From the NCBI RefSeq assembly GCF_000963925.1, contig NZ_BAMV01000008.1, positions 124,001 through 188,000 on the forward strand: 64,000 nucleotides of DNA, given 5' to 3'. Of the stretch, positions 53,560-64,000 are shown piece by piece. The notes under the pieces were generated by a model. It had not been told where the DNA came from and made no database searches. It saw nothing but the letters and a program-made list of their open reading frames with translations. Within the stretch, counting starts at the first letter, position 1, and each line of letters starts with the position of its first letter. Made by a program: the position numbers and the translations under genes. Origin of the DNA: Acetobacter cibinongensis. GTDB taxonomy: Bacteria > Pseudomonadota > Alphaproteobacteria > Acetobacterales > Acetobacteraceae.

Positions 53560-54252
53560 ATGGCTACTAAAAAGCGTCTCGCCGCTGCACAGGCGAAAGT
53601 AAACAGCGCGCAGGCTTATGGTCTGGACGAAGCGATTGCTCTGGTAAAGGGTAATGCTACGGCAAAGTTTGACGAAACGATCGAAATTTCCCTGAACCTG
53701 GGTATTGATCCGCGTCATGCTGACCAGATGGTCCGCGGTTTTGTGTCTCTGCCAAACGGCACGGGTAAAACCCTGCGCGTTGGTGTGTTTGCTCGTGGTG
53801 CTAAAGCTGAAGAAGCTCAGGCCGCTGGTGCAGACGTTGTGGGCGCAGAAGACCTGATGGAAAAAGTGCAGGCTGGCGAAATCAATTTCGACCGCTGCAT
53901 TGCAACCCCGGACATGATGGCTCTGGTTGGTCGTCTGGGTAAAATCCTCGGTCCGCGTGGTCTGATGCCAAACCCCAAGCTGGGCACCGTGACAATGGAC
54001 GTTAAAGGCGCTATTGAAGCCGCCAAGTCCGGTCAGGTTGAATACCGCGCTGAAAAAGCTGGTATTGTTCACGCTGGCGTTGGCAAGGCATCTTTCGATG
54101 CTGCTAAACTGGCTGAAAACGTGCGCGCATTTGTTGATGCCGTGCAGAAAGCTCGTCCGACCGGTGCAAAAGGCACCTACATGAAGAAGGCTGGTCTGTC
54201 TTCTACCATGGGTCCGGGCGTTCAGTTGGATCTCTCAGCTTTCGCAGGCTGA
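53560..54252 (+). CDS. rplA: Ribosomal protein L1
   Basis: A 230-residue protein of the L1 stalk that also represses its own operon by binding the leader mRNA. It shows [38 protein letters not shown] (in two family blocks), [22 protein letters not shown] and [12 protein letters not shown], all typical. Its codon choice (many GGT, GCT and CGT codons) fits high expression. It follows rplK by four bases. Confidence 0.98.
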   Translation: MATKKRLAAAQAKVNSAQAYGLDEAIALVKGNATAKFDETIEISLNLGIDPRHADQMVRGFVSLPNGTGKTLRVGVFARGAKAEEAQAAGADVVGAEDLMEKVQAGEINFDRCIATPDMMALVGRLGKILGPRGLMPNPKLGTVTMDVKGAIEAAKSGQVEYRAEKAGIVHAGVGKASFDAAKLAENVRAFVDAVQKARPTGAKGTYMKKAGLSSTMGPGVQLDLSAFAG

Positions 54253-54264
54253 GACTGAATGTTG

Positions 54265-54536
54265 CTGTGTCAGGGTTTTGCTCTGGCACAGTATCATAAG
54301 GAAATCTGATTTCGATTTGATTTCCTGAACCTGTCCGAGACCACACGCGGTGCAGCCTTAATGAGCCCTATGGGCTTGCGGGTGGTAAGATGGGGATACT
54401 GGCTGTTCATCGTTTTTCGGTGGCTCCGGTTATTCCGTTTCAAGGACAGGCGAGCTGAGCTTCATGGTGTTCATGAAGCTCTAGGGCAACCCGTTCTGAC
54501 TGGCTTTTGTCAGGCAGGACAAGACGGAGACGGGAT
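54265..54536 (+). promoter_or_regulatory. rplJ leader with three stem-loops
   Basis: The 284 bases between rplA and rplJ contain three hairpins. The first is 54265-54273 with 54283-54291 (nine pairs, one G-T). The second is AGGAAATC (54299-54306) with GATTTCCT (54319-54326). The third is GAGCTTCATG (54457-54466) with CATGAAGCTC (54472-54481). L10-L12 binding to the leader autoregulates rplJL in many bacteria, so part of this region is probably that control element. I see no gene in it. Confidence 0.6.
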
Positions 54537-55061
54537 TTGAACCGTACGGAAAAGCGGGACTTCATTGCTTCCCTTGCCGCCGTGTTTGCCGAAACGTCCA
54601 TGGTCGTTGTGACCCGTAATGACGGGCTGACAGTGGCTGATGTGACGGATCTGCGACGCAAAGTGCGTGCAGCGGGCGCAACGTATAAAGTCGCGAAAAA
54701 CCGGCTGGCAACTCTCGCCCTGGATGGGACCCAGTTCGACGGCATCAAGCCGCTGCTTAAAGGCCCGACCGCGCTTGCGTGGGCGGAAGACCCTGTTGCA
54801 GTTGCAAAGGTGATTGTCGAGTTCGCCAAAGCCAATGACAAGCTCGTGCTGCTTGGCGGTTCTCTTGGCTCTCAGGTGCTTAGCGCCGATGGTGTCAAGG
54901 CTCTTGCCGAACTGCCGTCTCTGGATACGCTGCGCGCGCAGCTCGTGGGTCTTATCTCCACGCCTGCTACGCGTATTGCTTGCGTTACCAAAGAACCGGC
55001 TGGCCAGCTTGCTCGGGTTTTTGGGGCCTATGCCAAAACGGGTGAGGCGGAAGCCGCCTAA
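54537..55061 (+). CDS. rplJ: Ribosomal protein L10
   Basis: A 174-residue protein that anchors L7/L12 dimers to the ribosome. It begins MNRTEKRDFIASLAAVFAET, the usual alphaproteobacterial form, from a TTG codon at 54537. GGAGA lies six bases before this TTG, and the next upstream in-frame option gives an Arg-rich, non-family extension, so TTG is the best start. The body (VVVTRNDGLTVADVTDLRRKVRAAGATYKVAKNRLATLAL, in blocks) and a helical L12-binding tail are normal. Confidence 0.95.
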   Translation: MNRTEKRDFIASLAAVFAETSMVVVTRNDGLTVADVTDLRRKVRAAGATYKVAKNRLATLALDGTQFDGIKPLLKGPTALAWAEDPVAVAKVIVEFAKANDKLVLLGGSLGSQVLSADGVKALAELPSLDTLRAQLVGLISTPATRIACVTKEPAGQLARVFGAYAKTGEAEAA

Positions 55062-55160
55062 AAACGCACTCTTACAAGAGAGTGTGATGTCTTTAAGGTG
55101 CAGCCTTTCTGTTGAGGGGTTGCACTTTGCAAACCAGTGTTTACATTAGGAAGTCTAATC

Positions 55161-55535
55161 ATGGCTGATCTGAACAAGCTCGTTGACGAACTGTCCGCTC
55201 TGACGGTTCTTGAGGCCGCTGAACTCTCCAAGCTGCTCGAAGAAAAATGGGGCGTTTCTGCTGCTGCTCCAGTTGCTGTTGCTGCTGGTCCGGCTGCTGC
55301 CGCTGCTGCTCCTGCAGAAGAAAAAACCGAATTTGACGTTGTTCTCACCAAAGCTGGTGACAAGAAAATCAACGTCATTAAAGAAATCCGTGGCATCACA
55401 GGTCTTGGCCTGAAAGAAGCTAAGGATCTGGTTGAAGGCGCACCGAAGACCATTAAAGAAGGCGCTACGAAAGACGAAGCCGAAAAAATCAAGAAGCTTC
55501 TTGAAGACAACGGCGCAAGCGTCGAAATCAAATAA
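55161..55535 (+). CDS. rplL: Ribosomal protein L7/L12
   Basis: A 124-residue protein with an N-terminal dimerisation domain ([28 protein letters not shown]), an Ala/Pro-rich hinge and a C-terminal factor-binding domain ([37 protein letters not shown]). The ATG at 55161 follows AGGAAG. The stop is followed by stem-loops before rpoB. Confidence 0.98.
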   Translation: MADLNKLVDELSALTVLEAAELSKLLEEKWGVSAAAPVAVAAGPAAAAAAPAEEKTEFDVVLTKAGDKKINVIKEIRGITGLGLKEAKDLVEGAPKTIKEGATKDEAEKIKKLLEDNGASVEIK

Positions 55536-55547
55536 GTTCTCGCCATA

Positions 55548-55567
55548 TCCACTGCATCAGCGGTGGA
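55548..55567 (+). promoter_or_regulatory. Stem-loop after rplL
   Basis: TCCACTGC (55548-55555) pairs with GCGGTGGA (55560-55567) around ATCA, eight pairs with one G-T. No T run follows. It may act as a partial attenuator or processing site between rplL and rpoB. Confidence 0.45.
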
Positions 55568-55697
55568 ATGATGAGAAAAAGGTTTTCGGGTGGAGGTATG
55601 TATGCCTCTGCCCGTTTGCCTGTTCCGGGTTCTTTATCCGGGGTGGGTATGATGCCAGGGCTTTCCTTGGTGTGTATTAAGGCCTAGAATCAAAGGT

Positions 55698-55740
55698 CGG
55701 ACCATCAGGCCTGCGGGTGAGCGGCAGGCCTGATGGTCCG
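55698..55740 (+). promoter_or_regulatory. Perfect 17-bp inverted repeat upstream of rpoB
   Basis: CGGACCATCAGGCCTGC (55698-55714) and GCAGGCCTGATGGTCCG (55724-55740) form a perfect 17-bp stem with a nine-base loop, 28 bases before the rpoB start. There is no T run, so simple termination is unlikely. In E. coli the rplL-rpoB junction is an RNase III processing region, and this long stem would suit such cleavage. Confidence 0.6.
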
Positions 55741-55768
55741 AGTAGTTAAGGGCGGGGCAGGAGCGACG

Positions 55769-58700
55769 ATGAACGCAATCACCAAATCGTTCACAGGACG
55801 GAAGCGAATTCGCAAGAGTTTCGGGCGGATCCCCGAAATCGCTCCGATGCCGAATCTGATTGATGTGCAACGTGCGTCTTATGAGACGTTCCTTCAGGCG
55901 AATGTATCTCCTGATGCGCGTACACCAACAGGTTTGCAGGAGGTTTTCCGTTCTGTTTTCCCGATCAATGACTTTGCAGGTCGGGGGCGTCTTGAGTTCG
56001 TAAGCTACGAATTCGAAGAGCCAAAATATGATGTTGAAGAATGCATCCAGCGTGGCCTGACATTTTCTGCGCCGCTGAAAGTTATTCTGCGCCTTATCGT
56101 GTGGGATGTGGACGAAGACACAGGGTCTCGCTCCATCCGTGATATTAAGGAGCAGCCGGTCTATATGGGCGACATGCCCCTGATGACCGAAAACGGTACG
56201 TTTATCATTAACGGAACCGAGCGTGTTATCGTCAGCCAGATGCACCGTTCACCTGGTGTGTTTTTTGACCACGATAAAGGCAAAACGCACTCTTCCGGCA
56301 AATATCTGTTTGCCGCACGCGTTATTCCGTACCGTGGATCCTGGCTCGACTTCGAATTCGATGCGAAAGATCTGATCTACGTTCGTATCGACCGTAAGCG
56401 TAAGCTGCCTGTCACAACTCTGCTTTATGCGCTTGAGGGTGCTGCTTCTGAAGCCGCTCGTAAAGCCAAGCTGGCAGAGGGTGGTGATGTTGACCTGCTC
56501 GATATCAAAGGTATGGATGACAATGAAATTCTTGCCTACTTCTACGGCAAGGTCATCTTTACCAAAACAGCAAAAGGCTGGGCTCGCCCCTTTGACGCGG
56601 ATGCGTTCCGTGGCCTGAAGCTGCTCGCTCCTCTGGTTGATGCAGAAACAGGCGAAGTTGTCGCAGAAGCGGAAGCTAAGCTGACAGCCCGCGCCGTTCG
56701 TAAAATTGCCGAAAAAACGCGTGAAGTGCTGGTTGGTGATATCGACCTTCTGGGTCGTTTCATCGCGCATGATATCGTGAATTACGATACGGGTGAAATT
56801 TACGGCGAAGCTGGCGAAGAAATCACGGAAGCTCGCCTTGCAGCGTTGGAAGAAGCTGGCGTTACAGACCTTCCTCTGCTGGCGATCGATGCTGCCAACG
56901 GTCCGTGGATCCGCAACACCCTGACTGTGGATAAAAACAGCTCTCGTGATGAAGCGCTGATCGATATTTATCGTGTCATGCGTCCAGGTGAGCCGCCAAC
57001 GGCTGAAACCGCAGACGCCATGTTCCATGGCCTGTTCTTTGACGGTGACCGTTACGATCTATCTTCCGTTGGTCGCGTCAAGATGAACATGCGTCTTGAT
57101 ATTGATGTGCCTGACACCATGCGCGTGCTGCGTAAGGAAGACATCCTGCGCACCATCAAAGTGATGTGTGACCTGAAAGATGGTCGCGGCCAGATTGACG
57201 ACATTGATAACCTGGGTAACCGTCGCGTTCGCTCCGTGGGCGAATTGATGGAAAACCAGTATCGCGTTGGCTTGCTCCGTATGGAACGCGCTATTCGTGA
57301 GCGCATGGGGTCCGTTGATATTGATACGGTCATGCCGCATGACCTTATCAACGCAAAGCCGGCCGCCGCTGCCGTGCGTGAGTTCTTCGGGTCTTCCCAG
57401 CTCAGCCAGTTTATGGATCAGACCAACCCGCTGTCTGAAGTCACGCATAAGCGTCGTCTTTCAGCGCTTGGCCCGGGCGGTCTGACCCGTGAGCGTGCAG
57501 GCTTTGAAGTGCGTGACGTTCACCCAACGCATTACGGTCGTATCTGCCCAATTGAAACGCCAGAAGGCCCGAACATTGGTCTGATCAACTCTCTGGCAAC
57601 CTACGCCAAGGTGAATAAATACGGCTTCATTGAAACCCCGTATCGCCTTGTAAAAGACGGCGTTCTTCAGGATGGCTGGAAGTATCTCTCCGCCATGGAA
57701 GAAGAAAAGCTGATCGTGGCGCAGGCTGATGCGAAGCAAAGTGCCGATGGTGCTTTGACCGACGAACTGGTTTCAGTCCGCCGTGGTGGTGACTTCCGTC
57801 TGGTGCCGCCGACTGAAGTTACTGCGTGCGACGTATCACCCAAGCAGCTTGTGTCTGTTGCTGCTGCGCTCATTCCGTTCCTTGAGAACGATGACGCGAA
57901 CCGCGCACTGATGGGCTCTAACATGCAGCGTCAGGCTGTGCCGCTGGTGCGCTCTGATGCGCCGCTGGTCGGCACGGGTATGGAAGCTGCGGTTGCACAT
58001 GACTCTGGTGCAACCATCGTTGCAAAACGTGATGGTATAGTGGACCAGATTGACGGTGCCCGTATCGTTGTGCGTGCAACGGATTCAACAGGCGCTACCC
58101 AAGGCGTTGATATTTACCGTCTGCGTAAGTATTCCCGCTCCAACCAGTCTACCTGCATCAACCAGCGCCCGCTGGTGCATGTTGGTAATCAGGTTAAAGC
58201 AGGCGATATTATTGCTGATGGTCCGTCAACCGAGCTTGGTGAACTGGCTCTGGGTCGTAACGTTCTGGTCGCCTTTATGCCTTGGAACGGTTACAACTTC
58301 GAAGACTCCATCCTGATTTCTGAACGTATCGCTAAAGACGACGTGTTCACTTCGATCCATATCGAAGAGTTCGAAGTCATGGCGCGTGACACCAAGCTGG
58401 GTCAGGAAGAAATTACGCGTGACATCCCGAACGTGGGTGAAGAAGCGCTGCGTAACCTCGACGAAGCTGGCATTGTTTACGTTGGTGCGGAAGTGAACCC
58501 CGGTGACATCCTCATCGGTAAGGTCACGCCAAAGGGCGAAAGCCCGATGACACCGGAAGAAAAACTTCTGCGTGCCATCTTTGGTGAAAAGGCATCTGAC
58601 GTACGTGATACCTCTCTGCGTCTGCCGCCTGGCACAACAGGTACGATCGTTGACGTGCGCGTCTTCTCTCGTCGTGGTGTAGATAAAGACGAACGTGCAA

Positions 58701-59941
58701 TGGCCATCGAACGGGCCGAAATTGAACGTCTGTCTAAAGACCGTGATGACGAACGTGCCATTCAGGAACGTTCCTTCTACAGCCGTCTGCGCGAAAAGCT
58801 GCTGGGTCAGGTTGCTGGTGCGGGCTTCAAAGGTATCCGTTCAGGCACGGAAATCACTGATGAAGTGCTGGATGAGCATCCTCGCGGTGCATGGCGCAAC
58901 ATTGTTGTGGCGTCTGACTCCGTTATGGCAGAGCTGGAAACCCTGCGTCGTGAATTTGATGCATCTGTGCAGAAAATTCAGGGTCGTTTTGAAAGCAAGG
59001 TTGAAAAACTCCAGCGCGGTGATGAACTGCCACCTGGCGTGATGAAGATGGTCAAGGTGTTTGTTGCCGTGAAGCGTAAGCTTCAGCCTGGTGACAAAAT
59101 GGCGGGTCGTCACGGGAACAAGGGTGTGGTCTCCCGCGTGGTTCCAGTTGAAGACATGCCGTTCCTCGAAGATGGTACGTCTGTTGACATCGTGCTGAAC
59201 CCTCTGGGTGTGCCATCACGTATGAACGTGGGGCAGATTCTGGAAACGCACCTTGGCTGGGCTTGTGCAAACCTTGGTCGTGGCATTGGTGATCTCGTTG
59301 ATGATTACCAGCGCAATGGTGAAAAGCGTCAGGAATTGCTGGACCGTCTGAAAGACGTTTACGGCGATGAGATCTACGACGAAGCCATTGCCAACATGAG
59401 CAATGACGAGTTGGTAGAACTTGCCAATAACCTGCGCAAAGGCGTGCCCATAGCCACTCCGGTGTTCGATGGCGCTTCCATCCCTGAGATTGAAGCCATG
59501 CTTGAGAAAGCTGGTGTCAACAAATCTGGTCAGTCCCAGTTGATTGACGGGCGTACGGGCGAGCCGTTTGAGCGTGTGACCACCGTTGGTTACATCTACA
59601 TGCTCAAGCTGCACCACCTTGTTGACGACAAGATCCATGCTCGTTCCATTGGTCCATACTCTCTTGTCACGCAGCAGCCGCTGGGTGGTAAGGCCCAGTT
59701 TGGTGGGCAGCGTTTTGGTGAGATGGAAGTGTGGGCTCTTGAAGCTTATGGTGCCGCTTACACCCTGCAGGAAATGCTGACGGTTAAATCAGATGACGTG
59801 TCTGGTCGTACCAAGGTCTATGAAGCCATTGTGCGTGAGCATGATGACTTTGAAGCCGGCATTCCGGAAAGCTTTAACGTTCTGATCAAGGAACTGAAGT
59901 CTCTTGGTCTGAATGTTGAGTTGGAGCAGGGGGGCGAGTAA
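55769..59941 (+). CDS. rpoB: RNA polymerase beta subunit
   Basis: The 1390-residue catalytic beta subunit. It has [17 protein letters not shown] near the start, the rifampicin region [31 protein letters not shown] (in two parts), the [13 protein letters not shown] loop, the [14 protein letters not shown] block and the C-terminal [18 protein letters not shown]. The rifampicin-contact residues read as a susceptible type (Ser, Gln, Asp, His, Ser at the usual positions). The ATG at 55769 follows a GGAG site; a longer frame from 55733 would begin inside the hairpin. Confidence 0.98.
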   Translation: MNAITKSFTGRKRIRKSFGRIPEIAPMPNLIDVQRASYETFLQANVSPDARTPTGLQEVFRSVFPINDFAGRGRLEFVSYEFEEPKYDVEECIQRGLTFSAPLKVILRLIVWDVDEDTGSRSIRDIKEQPVYMGDMPLMTENGTFIINGTERVIVSQMHRSPGVFFDHDKGKTHSSGKYLFAARVIPYRGSWLDFEFDAKDLIYVRIDRKRKLPVTTLLYALEGAASEAARKAKLAEGGDVDLLDIKGMDDNEILAYFYGKVIFTKTAKGWARPFDADAFRGLKLLAPLVDAETGEVVAEAEAKLTARAVRKIAEKTREVLVGDIDLLGRFIAHDIVNYDTGEIYGEAGEEITEARLAALEEAGVTDLPLLAIDAANGPWIRNTLTVDKNSSRDEALIDIYRVMRPGEPPTAETADAMFHGLFFDGDRYDLSSVGRVKMNMRLDIDVPDTMRVLRKEDILRTIKVMCDLKDGRGQIDDIDNLGNRRVRSVGELMENQYRVGLLRMERAIRERMGSVDIDTVMPHDLINAKPAAAAVREFFGSSQLSQFMDQTNPLSEVTHKRRLSALGPGGLTRERAGFEVRDVHPTHYGRICPIETPEGPNIGLINSLATYAKVNKYGFIETPYRLVKDGVLQDGWKYLSAMEEEKLIVAQADAKQSADGALTDELVSVRRGGDFRLVPPTEVTACDVSPKQLVSVAAALIPFLENDDANRALMGSNMQRQAVPLVRSDAPLVGTGMEAAVAHDSGATIVAKRDGIVDQIDGARIVVRATDSTGATQGVDIYRLRKYSRSNQSTCINQRPLVHVGNQVKAGDIIADGPSTELGELALGRNVLVAFMPWNGYNFEDSILISERIAKDDVFTSIHIEEFEVMARDTKLGQEEITRDIPNVGEEALRNLDEAGIVYVGAEVNPGDILIGKVTPKGESPMTPEEKLLRAIFGEKASDVRDTSLRLPPGTTGTIVDVRVFSRRGVDKDERAMAIERAEIERLSKDRDDERAIQERSFYSRLREKLLGQVAGAGFKGIRSGTEITDEVLDEHPRGAWRNIVVASDSVMAELETLRREFDASVQKIQGRFESKVEKLQRGDELPPGVMKMVKVFVAVKRKLQPGDKMAGRHGNKGVVSRVVPVEDMPFLEDGTSVDIVLNPLGVPSRMNVGQILETHLGWACANLGRGIGDLVDDYQRNGEKRQELLDRLKDVYGDEIYDEAIANMSNDELVELANNLRKGVPIATPVFDGASIPEIEAMLEKAGVNKSGQSQLIDGRTGEPFERVTTVGYIYMLKLHHLVDDKIHARSIGPYSLVTQQPLGGKAQFGGQRFGEMEVWALEAYGAAYTLQEMLTVKSDDVSGRTKVYEAIVREHDDFEAGIPESFNVLIKELKSLGLNVELEQGGE

Positions 59942-59991
59942 AGGTAAGCATGACAACACGCTCTAGCATCACTCTCCGTTTTTATTTTGAA

Positions 59992-60022
59992 GGGGCAGCC
60001 GGACTGACACGTCCGGCACCCC
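59992..60022 (+). promoter_or_regulatory. Hairpin between rpoB and rpoC
   Basis: GCCGGAC (59998-60004) pairs with GTCCGGC (60011-60017), extended by GGGG (59992-59995) with CCCC (60019-60022). A T-rich stretch lies before it. It is a likely mRNA processing or stability element in the 105-base spacer. Confidence 0.45.
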
Positions 60023-60046
60023 ATTTCCCTTTGGGGGCTTCGGCAC

Positions 60047-63000
60047 ATGAATGAACTCATGAAAATTCTTGGCCAGACCGGCCAGGCGATGACCTTCGAT
60101 CAGATCAAGATCCAGCTGGCATCACCTGAGCAGATCCGGTCCTGGTCATTCGGCGAAATCAAGAAGCCCGAGACGATCAACTACCGGACATTCAAGCCGG
60201 AGCGTGATGGTCTTTTCTGCGCCCGTATCTTTGGCCCTATCAAAGATTACGAGTGCCTTTGCGGCAAATACAAGCGGATGAAATTCCGTGGTATTGTGTG
60301 CGAAAAGTGCGGCGTGGAAGTTACGCTGGCCAAAGTGCGCCGTGAGCGCATGGGTCATATCCAGCTTGCAAGCCCTGTTGCACACATCTGGTTCCTGAAA
60401 TCTTTGCCAAGCCGTATCGGTCTTATGGTCGACATGACCCTGAAAGATCTGGAAAAGGTTCTCTATTTCGAGAACTATCTGGTTCTTGAACCCGGTACCT
60501 CTCCGCTTAAGCAGTATTCTCTCCTGACCGAGGAACAGTACCTCGATGCTATGGATGAATATAGCGAAGAAGGCGTTGAAGTCGGTATCGGCGCAGAAGC
60601 CATCAAGAAAGTTCTTGAGCGGATTGACTGTGATGCTGAAAAAGTAGAACTGCGTCAGGAACTGAAGGAAACCACTTCAGAAGCCAAACGCAAAAAGCTG
60701 GTCAAGCGTCTTAAACTGGTTGAAGCGTTTGCTGAAAGCGGTTCTCGTCCTGAATGGATGATCCTTGACTACGTACCGGTCATCCCACCGGAACTGCGTC
60801 CACTTGTACCGCTGGATGGTGGTCGTTTCGCAACGTCCGATCTGAACGATCTGTATCGTCGCGTTATCAACCGTAACAACCGTCTGAAGCGTCTGATGGA
60901 GCTGCGTGCGCCCGATATTATCGTGCGTAACGAAAAGCGTATGCTTCAGGAAGCTGTTGATGCCCTGTTTGACAACGGCCGTCGTGGTCGTGCGATTACC
61001 GGTGCCAATAAGCGTCCGCTGAAGTCCCTCTCCGACATGCTGAAAGGCAAGCAGGGTCGCTTCCGTCAGAACCTTCTTGGTAAACGTGTTGACTACTCTG
61101 GCCGTTCGGTCATCGTGGTTGGCCCGGAAATGAAGCTGCATCAGTGCGGTCTTCCCAAGAAGATGGCTCTGGAACTGTTCAAGCCGTTCATTTATTCCAA
61201 GCTGGAAAAATATGGTCACGCCACAACCATTAAAGCTGCAAAGCGTATGGTTGAAAAAGAGCGTCCGGAAGTGTGGGATATCCTTGAAGAGGTTATCCGT
61301 GAGCACCCGGTTATGCTTAACCGTGCGCCTACGCTTCACCGTCTTGGTATTCAGGCGTTTGAACCTATCCTGGTAGAAGGGAAGGCCATTCAGCTTCATC
61401 CGCTCGTCTGTACAGCATTCAACGCAGACTTTGACGGTGACCAGATGGCGGTACACGTGCCCCTGAGCCTTGAGGCTCAGCTTGAAGCACGTGTGCTGAT
61501 GATGTCCACGAACAACATTCTCAGCCCGGCAAACGGTAAGCCGATTATCGTGCCGTCTCAGGATATTGTTCTGGGTCTCTATTATCTCAGCCTTGAACTG
61601 CCTGAGTTTGCGGCAACGCCTGACCGTAATGAATACGACAATACGACTGGCGAGTTGATCAAAGCCGGGGCGCCTTCTTTCTCATCCATTGGGGAAGTTG
61701 AATACGCTCTGAACGCAGGTGCCTTGAAACTGCACGATAAGATCCGTGCACGTTTTGAAACCATCAAAGACGGCAAGAAAACCTACGAAACAATCGTCAC
61801 GACACCTGGTCGTGTTCTGATTGCGCAGATCCTGCCGCTCAGCGAAGCCATTCCGTTCTCTCTGATCAACAAGCAGCTGACCAAAAAAGCTGTATCTGAT
61901 GTTATTGATACGGTTTATCGTCACTGTGGTCAGAAAGAAGCTGTTATCTTCTGTGACCGCCTGATGGCTCTTGGGTTCCGTCACGCAGCAAAAGCCGGTA
62001 TTTCCTTCGGTAAAGATGATATGATCATCCCTGAAGAGAAAAAGATTTTTGTTGAGAAGACGGCTGCTGAAGTTAAGGAATTCGAACAGCAGTATCAGGA
62101 CGGTCTGATCACCGCTGGCGAACGCTATAACAAAGTGGTTGACGCATGGTCGCGTTGCACGGACGAAGTGCAGGCTGCCATGACCAAAGAAATTTCCCGT
62201 CAGGAAATTGGTAAGCCAATCAACTCGGTCTGGATGATGAGCCACTCCGGTGCGCGTGGGTCACCAGCACAGATGAAACAGCTTGCTGGTATGCGCGGTC
62301 TGATGGCCAAACCATCTGGTGAGATTATCGAACAGCCGATTATCGCAAACTTTAAAGAAGGTTTGTCGGTTCTCGATTACTTTACGTCTACCCATGGTGC
62401 ACGTAAGGGGCTGGCCGATACAGCGCTTAAAACCGCTAACTCCGGTTACTTGACGCGCCGTCTGGTGGACGTTGCTCAGGACAGCATCATTATTGAAAAT
62501 GATTGCGGTACCGAGCGCGGCCTGACTGTGCGCGCTGTGCTGGACGGTGGTGAAGTTGTGGCCTCCCTCTCCGAGCGTATTCTGGGACGTACAGCGGCTG
62601 CAGACATTGTTGACCCAGCATCGGGTGAAGTCATTGTCGCACGTAATCAGCTCATTGAAGAAGCTGATGCAGAGCGTATTGAAAATGCCGGTATTGAATC
62701 CGCTTTCATTCGTTCTGTGCTGACCTGTGACAGCCGGATTGGCGTGTGCGGTCATTGCTATGGCCGTGACCTTGCACGTGGTACGCCAGTGAACATTGGT
62801 GAAGCGGTTGGCGTCATTGCGGCTCAGTCCATTGGTGAGCCTGGCACACAGCTGACAATGCGTACCTTCCATATTGGTGGTGCGGCACAGCGTGGTGCTG
62901 AGCAGTCAGCAATTGAAGCTTCTCGTGATGGTCTGGTTGTTATCCGCAACCGTAACGTGGTGCATAACTCTCAGAACGTGCCGATTGTCATGGCGCGTAA

Positions 63001-64000
63001 CTGTGAAATTCTGATCACGGATGAAAACGGTTCGGAAAAAGCACGCTACCGTGTGCCTTACGGTGCACGACTGCTGACAACGGAAGGTGAAGCTGTTTCA
63101 CGCGGTCAGAAGCTGGCCGAGTGGGACCCCTACACACTGCCTATCATTACCGAAAAGGCAGGTAAGGTTGAGTATCTTGACCTGATCGATTCCATCACGC
63201 TTGTTGAGCGTATGGATGAAGTGACGGGCCTTACCGCCAAAGTGGTGGTGGACTACAAGCAGGCAGGGAAGGGCGTAGATCTGCGTCCACGCTTGCAGCT
63301 TAAAGGTCCAAACGGCGAAGTCATGAAACTGGATAACGGCAGCGATGCCCGTTACTTCCTGTCTCCTGAAACACTTCTCTCCGTTGAAAACGGTGCAGAA
63401 GTCCATGCAGGTGACGTACTGGCCCGCTTGCCGCGTGAAGGGTCCAAGACCCGTGATATTACCGGTGGTCTGCCGCGTGTGGCCGAGCTTTTTGAAGCCC
63501 GTCGCCCGAAAGACCATGCGATTATCGCGGAAATGGAAGGTCGCGTTGAATTTGGGAAAGATTACAAGTCCAAGCGTCGTATCATCGTGAAAAACGATGA
63601 AAGCGGGCACGAGACCGAATATCTGATCCCCAAAGGCAAGCACGTGTCCGTTCAGGAAGGTGACTTTGTCGAAAAAGGCGATCCGCTGGTCGACGGTCCG
63701 CGTGTTCCACACGACATTCTGAAGGTCATGGGGGTTGAGGCATTGTCCGATTACCTTGTGAACGAAATTCAGGATGTTTACCGTCTGCAGGGTGTTAAGA
63801 TTAACGATAAGCACATCGAGGTTATCGTCCGTCAGATGCTCCAGAAAGTTGAAATTCTGGAGCCAGGCGACACGACTTACCTGATTGGCGAAACCGTTGA
63901 CCGGATTGAGTTTGATGTCGAAAATACCAAATGCATGAATGCTGGTGAGCGGCCTGCCGTAGCCATGCCAGTGCTTCAGGGTATTACCAAGGCATCTCTG
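60047..64000 (+). CDS. rpoC: RNA polymerase beta' subunit, 3' end cut by the window
   Basis: The visible 1318 codons run in one open frame to the window end. They carry the zinc ribbon Cys70, Cys72, Cys85 and Cys88 (YECLCGKYK ... CEKCG), the catalytic NADFDGD with Asp461, Asp463 and Asp465, the bridge helix and trigger loop region ([46 protein letters not shown] in parts), and the second zinc site [11 protein letters not shown]. The start [20 protein letters not shown] is a normal alphaproteobacterial one. The ribosome site upstream is weak, with GGGGG lying 12-16 bases before the ATG. The remaining C-terminus lies beyond base 64000. Confidence 0.97.
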   Translation, partial: MNELMKILGQTGQAMTFDQIKIQLASPEQIRSWSFGEIKKPETINYRTFKPERDGLFCARIFGPIKDYECLCGKYKRMKFRGIVCEKCGVEVTLAKVRRERMGHIQLASPVAHIWFLKSLPSRIGLMVDMTLKDLEKVLYFENYLVLEPGTSPLKQYSLLTEEQYLDAMDEYSEEGVEVGIGAEAIKKVLERIDCDAEKVELRQELKETTSEAKRKKLVKRLKLVEAFAESGSRPEWMILDYVPVIPPELRPLVPLDGGRFATSDLNDLYRRVINRNNRLKRLMELRAPDIIVRNEKRMLQEAVDALFDNGRRGRAITGANKRPLKSLSDMLKGKQGRFRQNLLGKRVDYSGRSVIVVGPEMKLHQCGLPKKMALELFKPFIYSKLEKYGHATTIKAAKRMVEKERPEVWDILEEVIREHPVMLNRAPTLHRLGIQAFEPILVEGKAIQLHPLVCTAFNADFDGDQMAVHVPLSLEAQLEARVLMMSTNNILSPANGKPIIVPSQDIVLGLYYLSLELPEFAATPDRNEYDNTTGELIKAGAPSFSSIGEVEYALNAGALKLHDKIRARFETIKDGKKTYETIVTTPGRVLIAQILPLSEAIPFSLINKQLTKKAVSDVIDTVYRHCGQKEAVIFCDRLMALGFRHAAKAGISFGKDDMIIPEEKKIFVEKTAAEVKEFEQQYQDGLITAGERYNKVVDAWSRCTDEVQAAMTKEISRQEIGKPINSVWMMSHSGARGSPAQMKQLAGMRGLMAKPSGEIIEQPIIANFKEGLSVLDYFTSTHGARKGLADTALKTANSGYLTRRLVDVAQDSIIIENDCGTERGLTVRAVLDGGEVVASLSERILGRTAAADIVDPASGEVIVARNQLIEEADAERIENAGIESAFIRSVLTCDSRIGVCGHCYGRDLARGTPVNIGEAVGVIAAQSIGEPGTQLTMRTFHIGGAAQRGAEQSAIEASRDGLVVIRNRNVVHNSQNVPIVMARNCEILITDENGSEKARYRVPYGARLLTTEGEAVSRGQKLAEWDPYTLPIITEKAGKVEYLDLIDSITLVERMDEVTGLTAKVVVDYKQAGKGVDLRPRLQLKGPNGEVMKLDNGSDARYFLSPETLLSVENGAEVHAGDVLARLPREGSKTRDITGGLPRVAELFEARRPKDHAIIAEMEGRVEFGKDYKSKRRIIVKNDESGHETEYLIPKGKHVSVQEGDFVEKGDPLVDGPRVPHDILKVMGVEALSDYLVNEIQDVYRLQGVKINDKHIEVIVRQMLQKVEILEPGDTTYLIGETVDRIEFDVENTKCMNAGERPAVAMPVLQGITKASL

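Noticed and set aside
60677-63814. Several long minus-strand frames opposite rpoC
   Set aside because: All are antisense to the conserved RNA polymerase beta' gene and show no protein family features.

Overview
The window looks like a chromosomal segment of an acetic acid bacterium (Acetobacteraceae, Alphaproteobacteria; an Acetobacter-like genome is my inference). The basis is the gene families and their style: an alphaproteobacterial Ppk/Ppx pair, a System I cytochrome c maturation cluster, a KirBac channel, two FUSC exporters and an rplKAJL-rpoBC cluster whose products have an alphaproteobacterial character. I see no rRNA or tRNA gene, insertion sequence, CRISPR array, prophage or origin. 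The DNA reads as an ordinary, densely packed core chromosome.

Layout. 1-3.6 kb: polyphosphate kinase (cut by the window edge) and exopolyphosphatase. 3.75-9.55 kb: a five-gene, translationally coupled operon made of a membrane sensor (dCache-GAF-cyclase-like), an MlaE-type permease, an MlaF-like ATPase, an MCE/MlaD protein and a TPR-like lipoprotein. Both the cyclase-like domain and the ATPase have lost their family's catalytic residues, which makes this the most unusual locus here. 9.6-18.6 kb: a secreted protein, guanine deaminase, a Kir channel, two tandem FUSC exporters, a YidB-like protein and a small membrane protein. 18.9-25.4 kb: a YdhP-like MFS exporter convergent with ccmCDEFGHI. 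25.6-31.9 kb: small housekeeping and poorly known genes (YciI, EVE, DUF442 phosphatase-like, a lipoprotein, EcsC, nitronate monooxygenase, a D-2-hydroxyacid dehydrogenase, Aat). 31.9-37.3 kb: three exported proteins convergent with a giant YhdP/AsmA-like protein. 37.4-44.3 kb: GlnE, Bcp peroxiredoxin, a Gly/Pro/Tyr-rich secreted protein, a KgtP-like permease and DctA. 44.7-53.0 kb: a two-component system followed by an RND tripartite efflux operon. 53.1-64 kb: rplK, rplA, rplJ, rplL, rpoB and rpoC (cut by the window end).

How the genes work together. PolyP synthesis and breakdown sit together. The sensor-Mla-like operon probably links an extracytoplasmic signal to envelope lipid transport. 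The Ccm proteins handle heme delivery and thiol chemistry for periplasmic cytochromes c, which acetic acid bacteria use heavily in periplasmic oxidation. The KgtP-like permease and DctA both take up organic acids. The response regulator/kinase pair most likely controls the adjacent efflux pump. The ribosomal protein/RNA polymerase cluster carries strong RNA hairpins in its leader and in the three junctions rplA-rplJ, rplL-rpoB and rpoB-rpoC, consistent with autoregulation and mRNA processing. Intergenic stretches over 300 bases are 27417-27791 and 44327-44686, both described as features.
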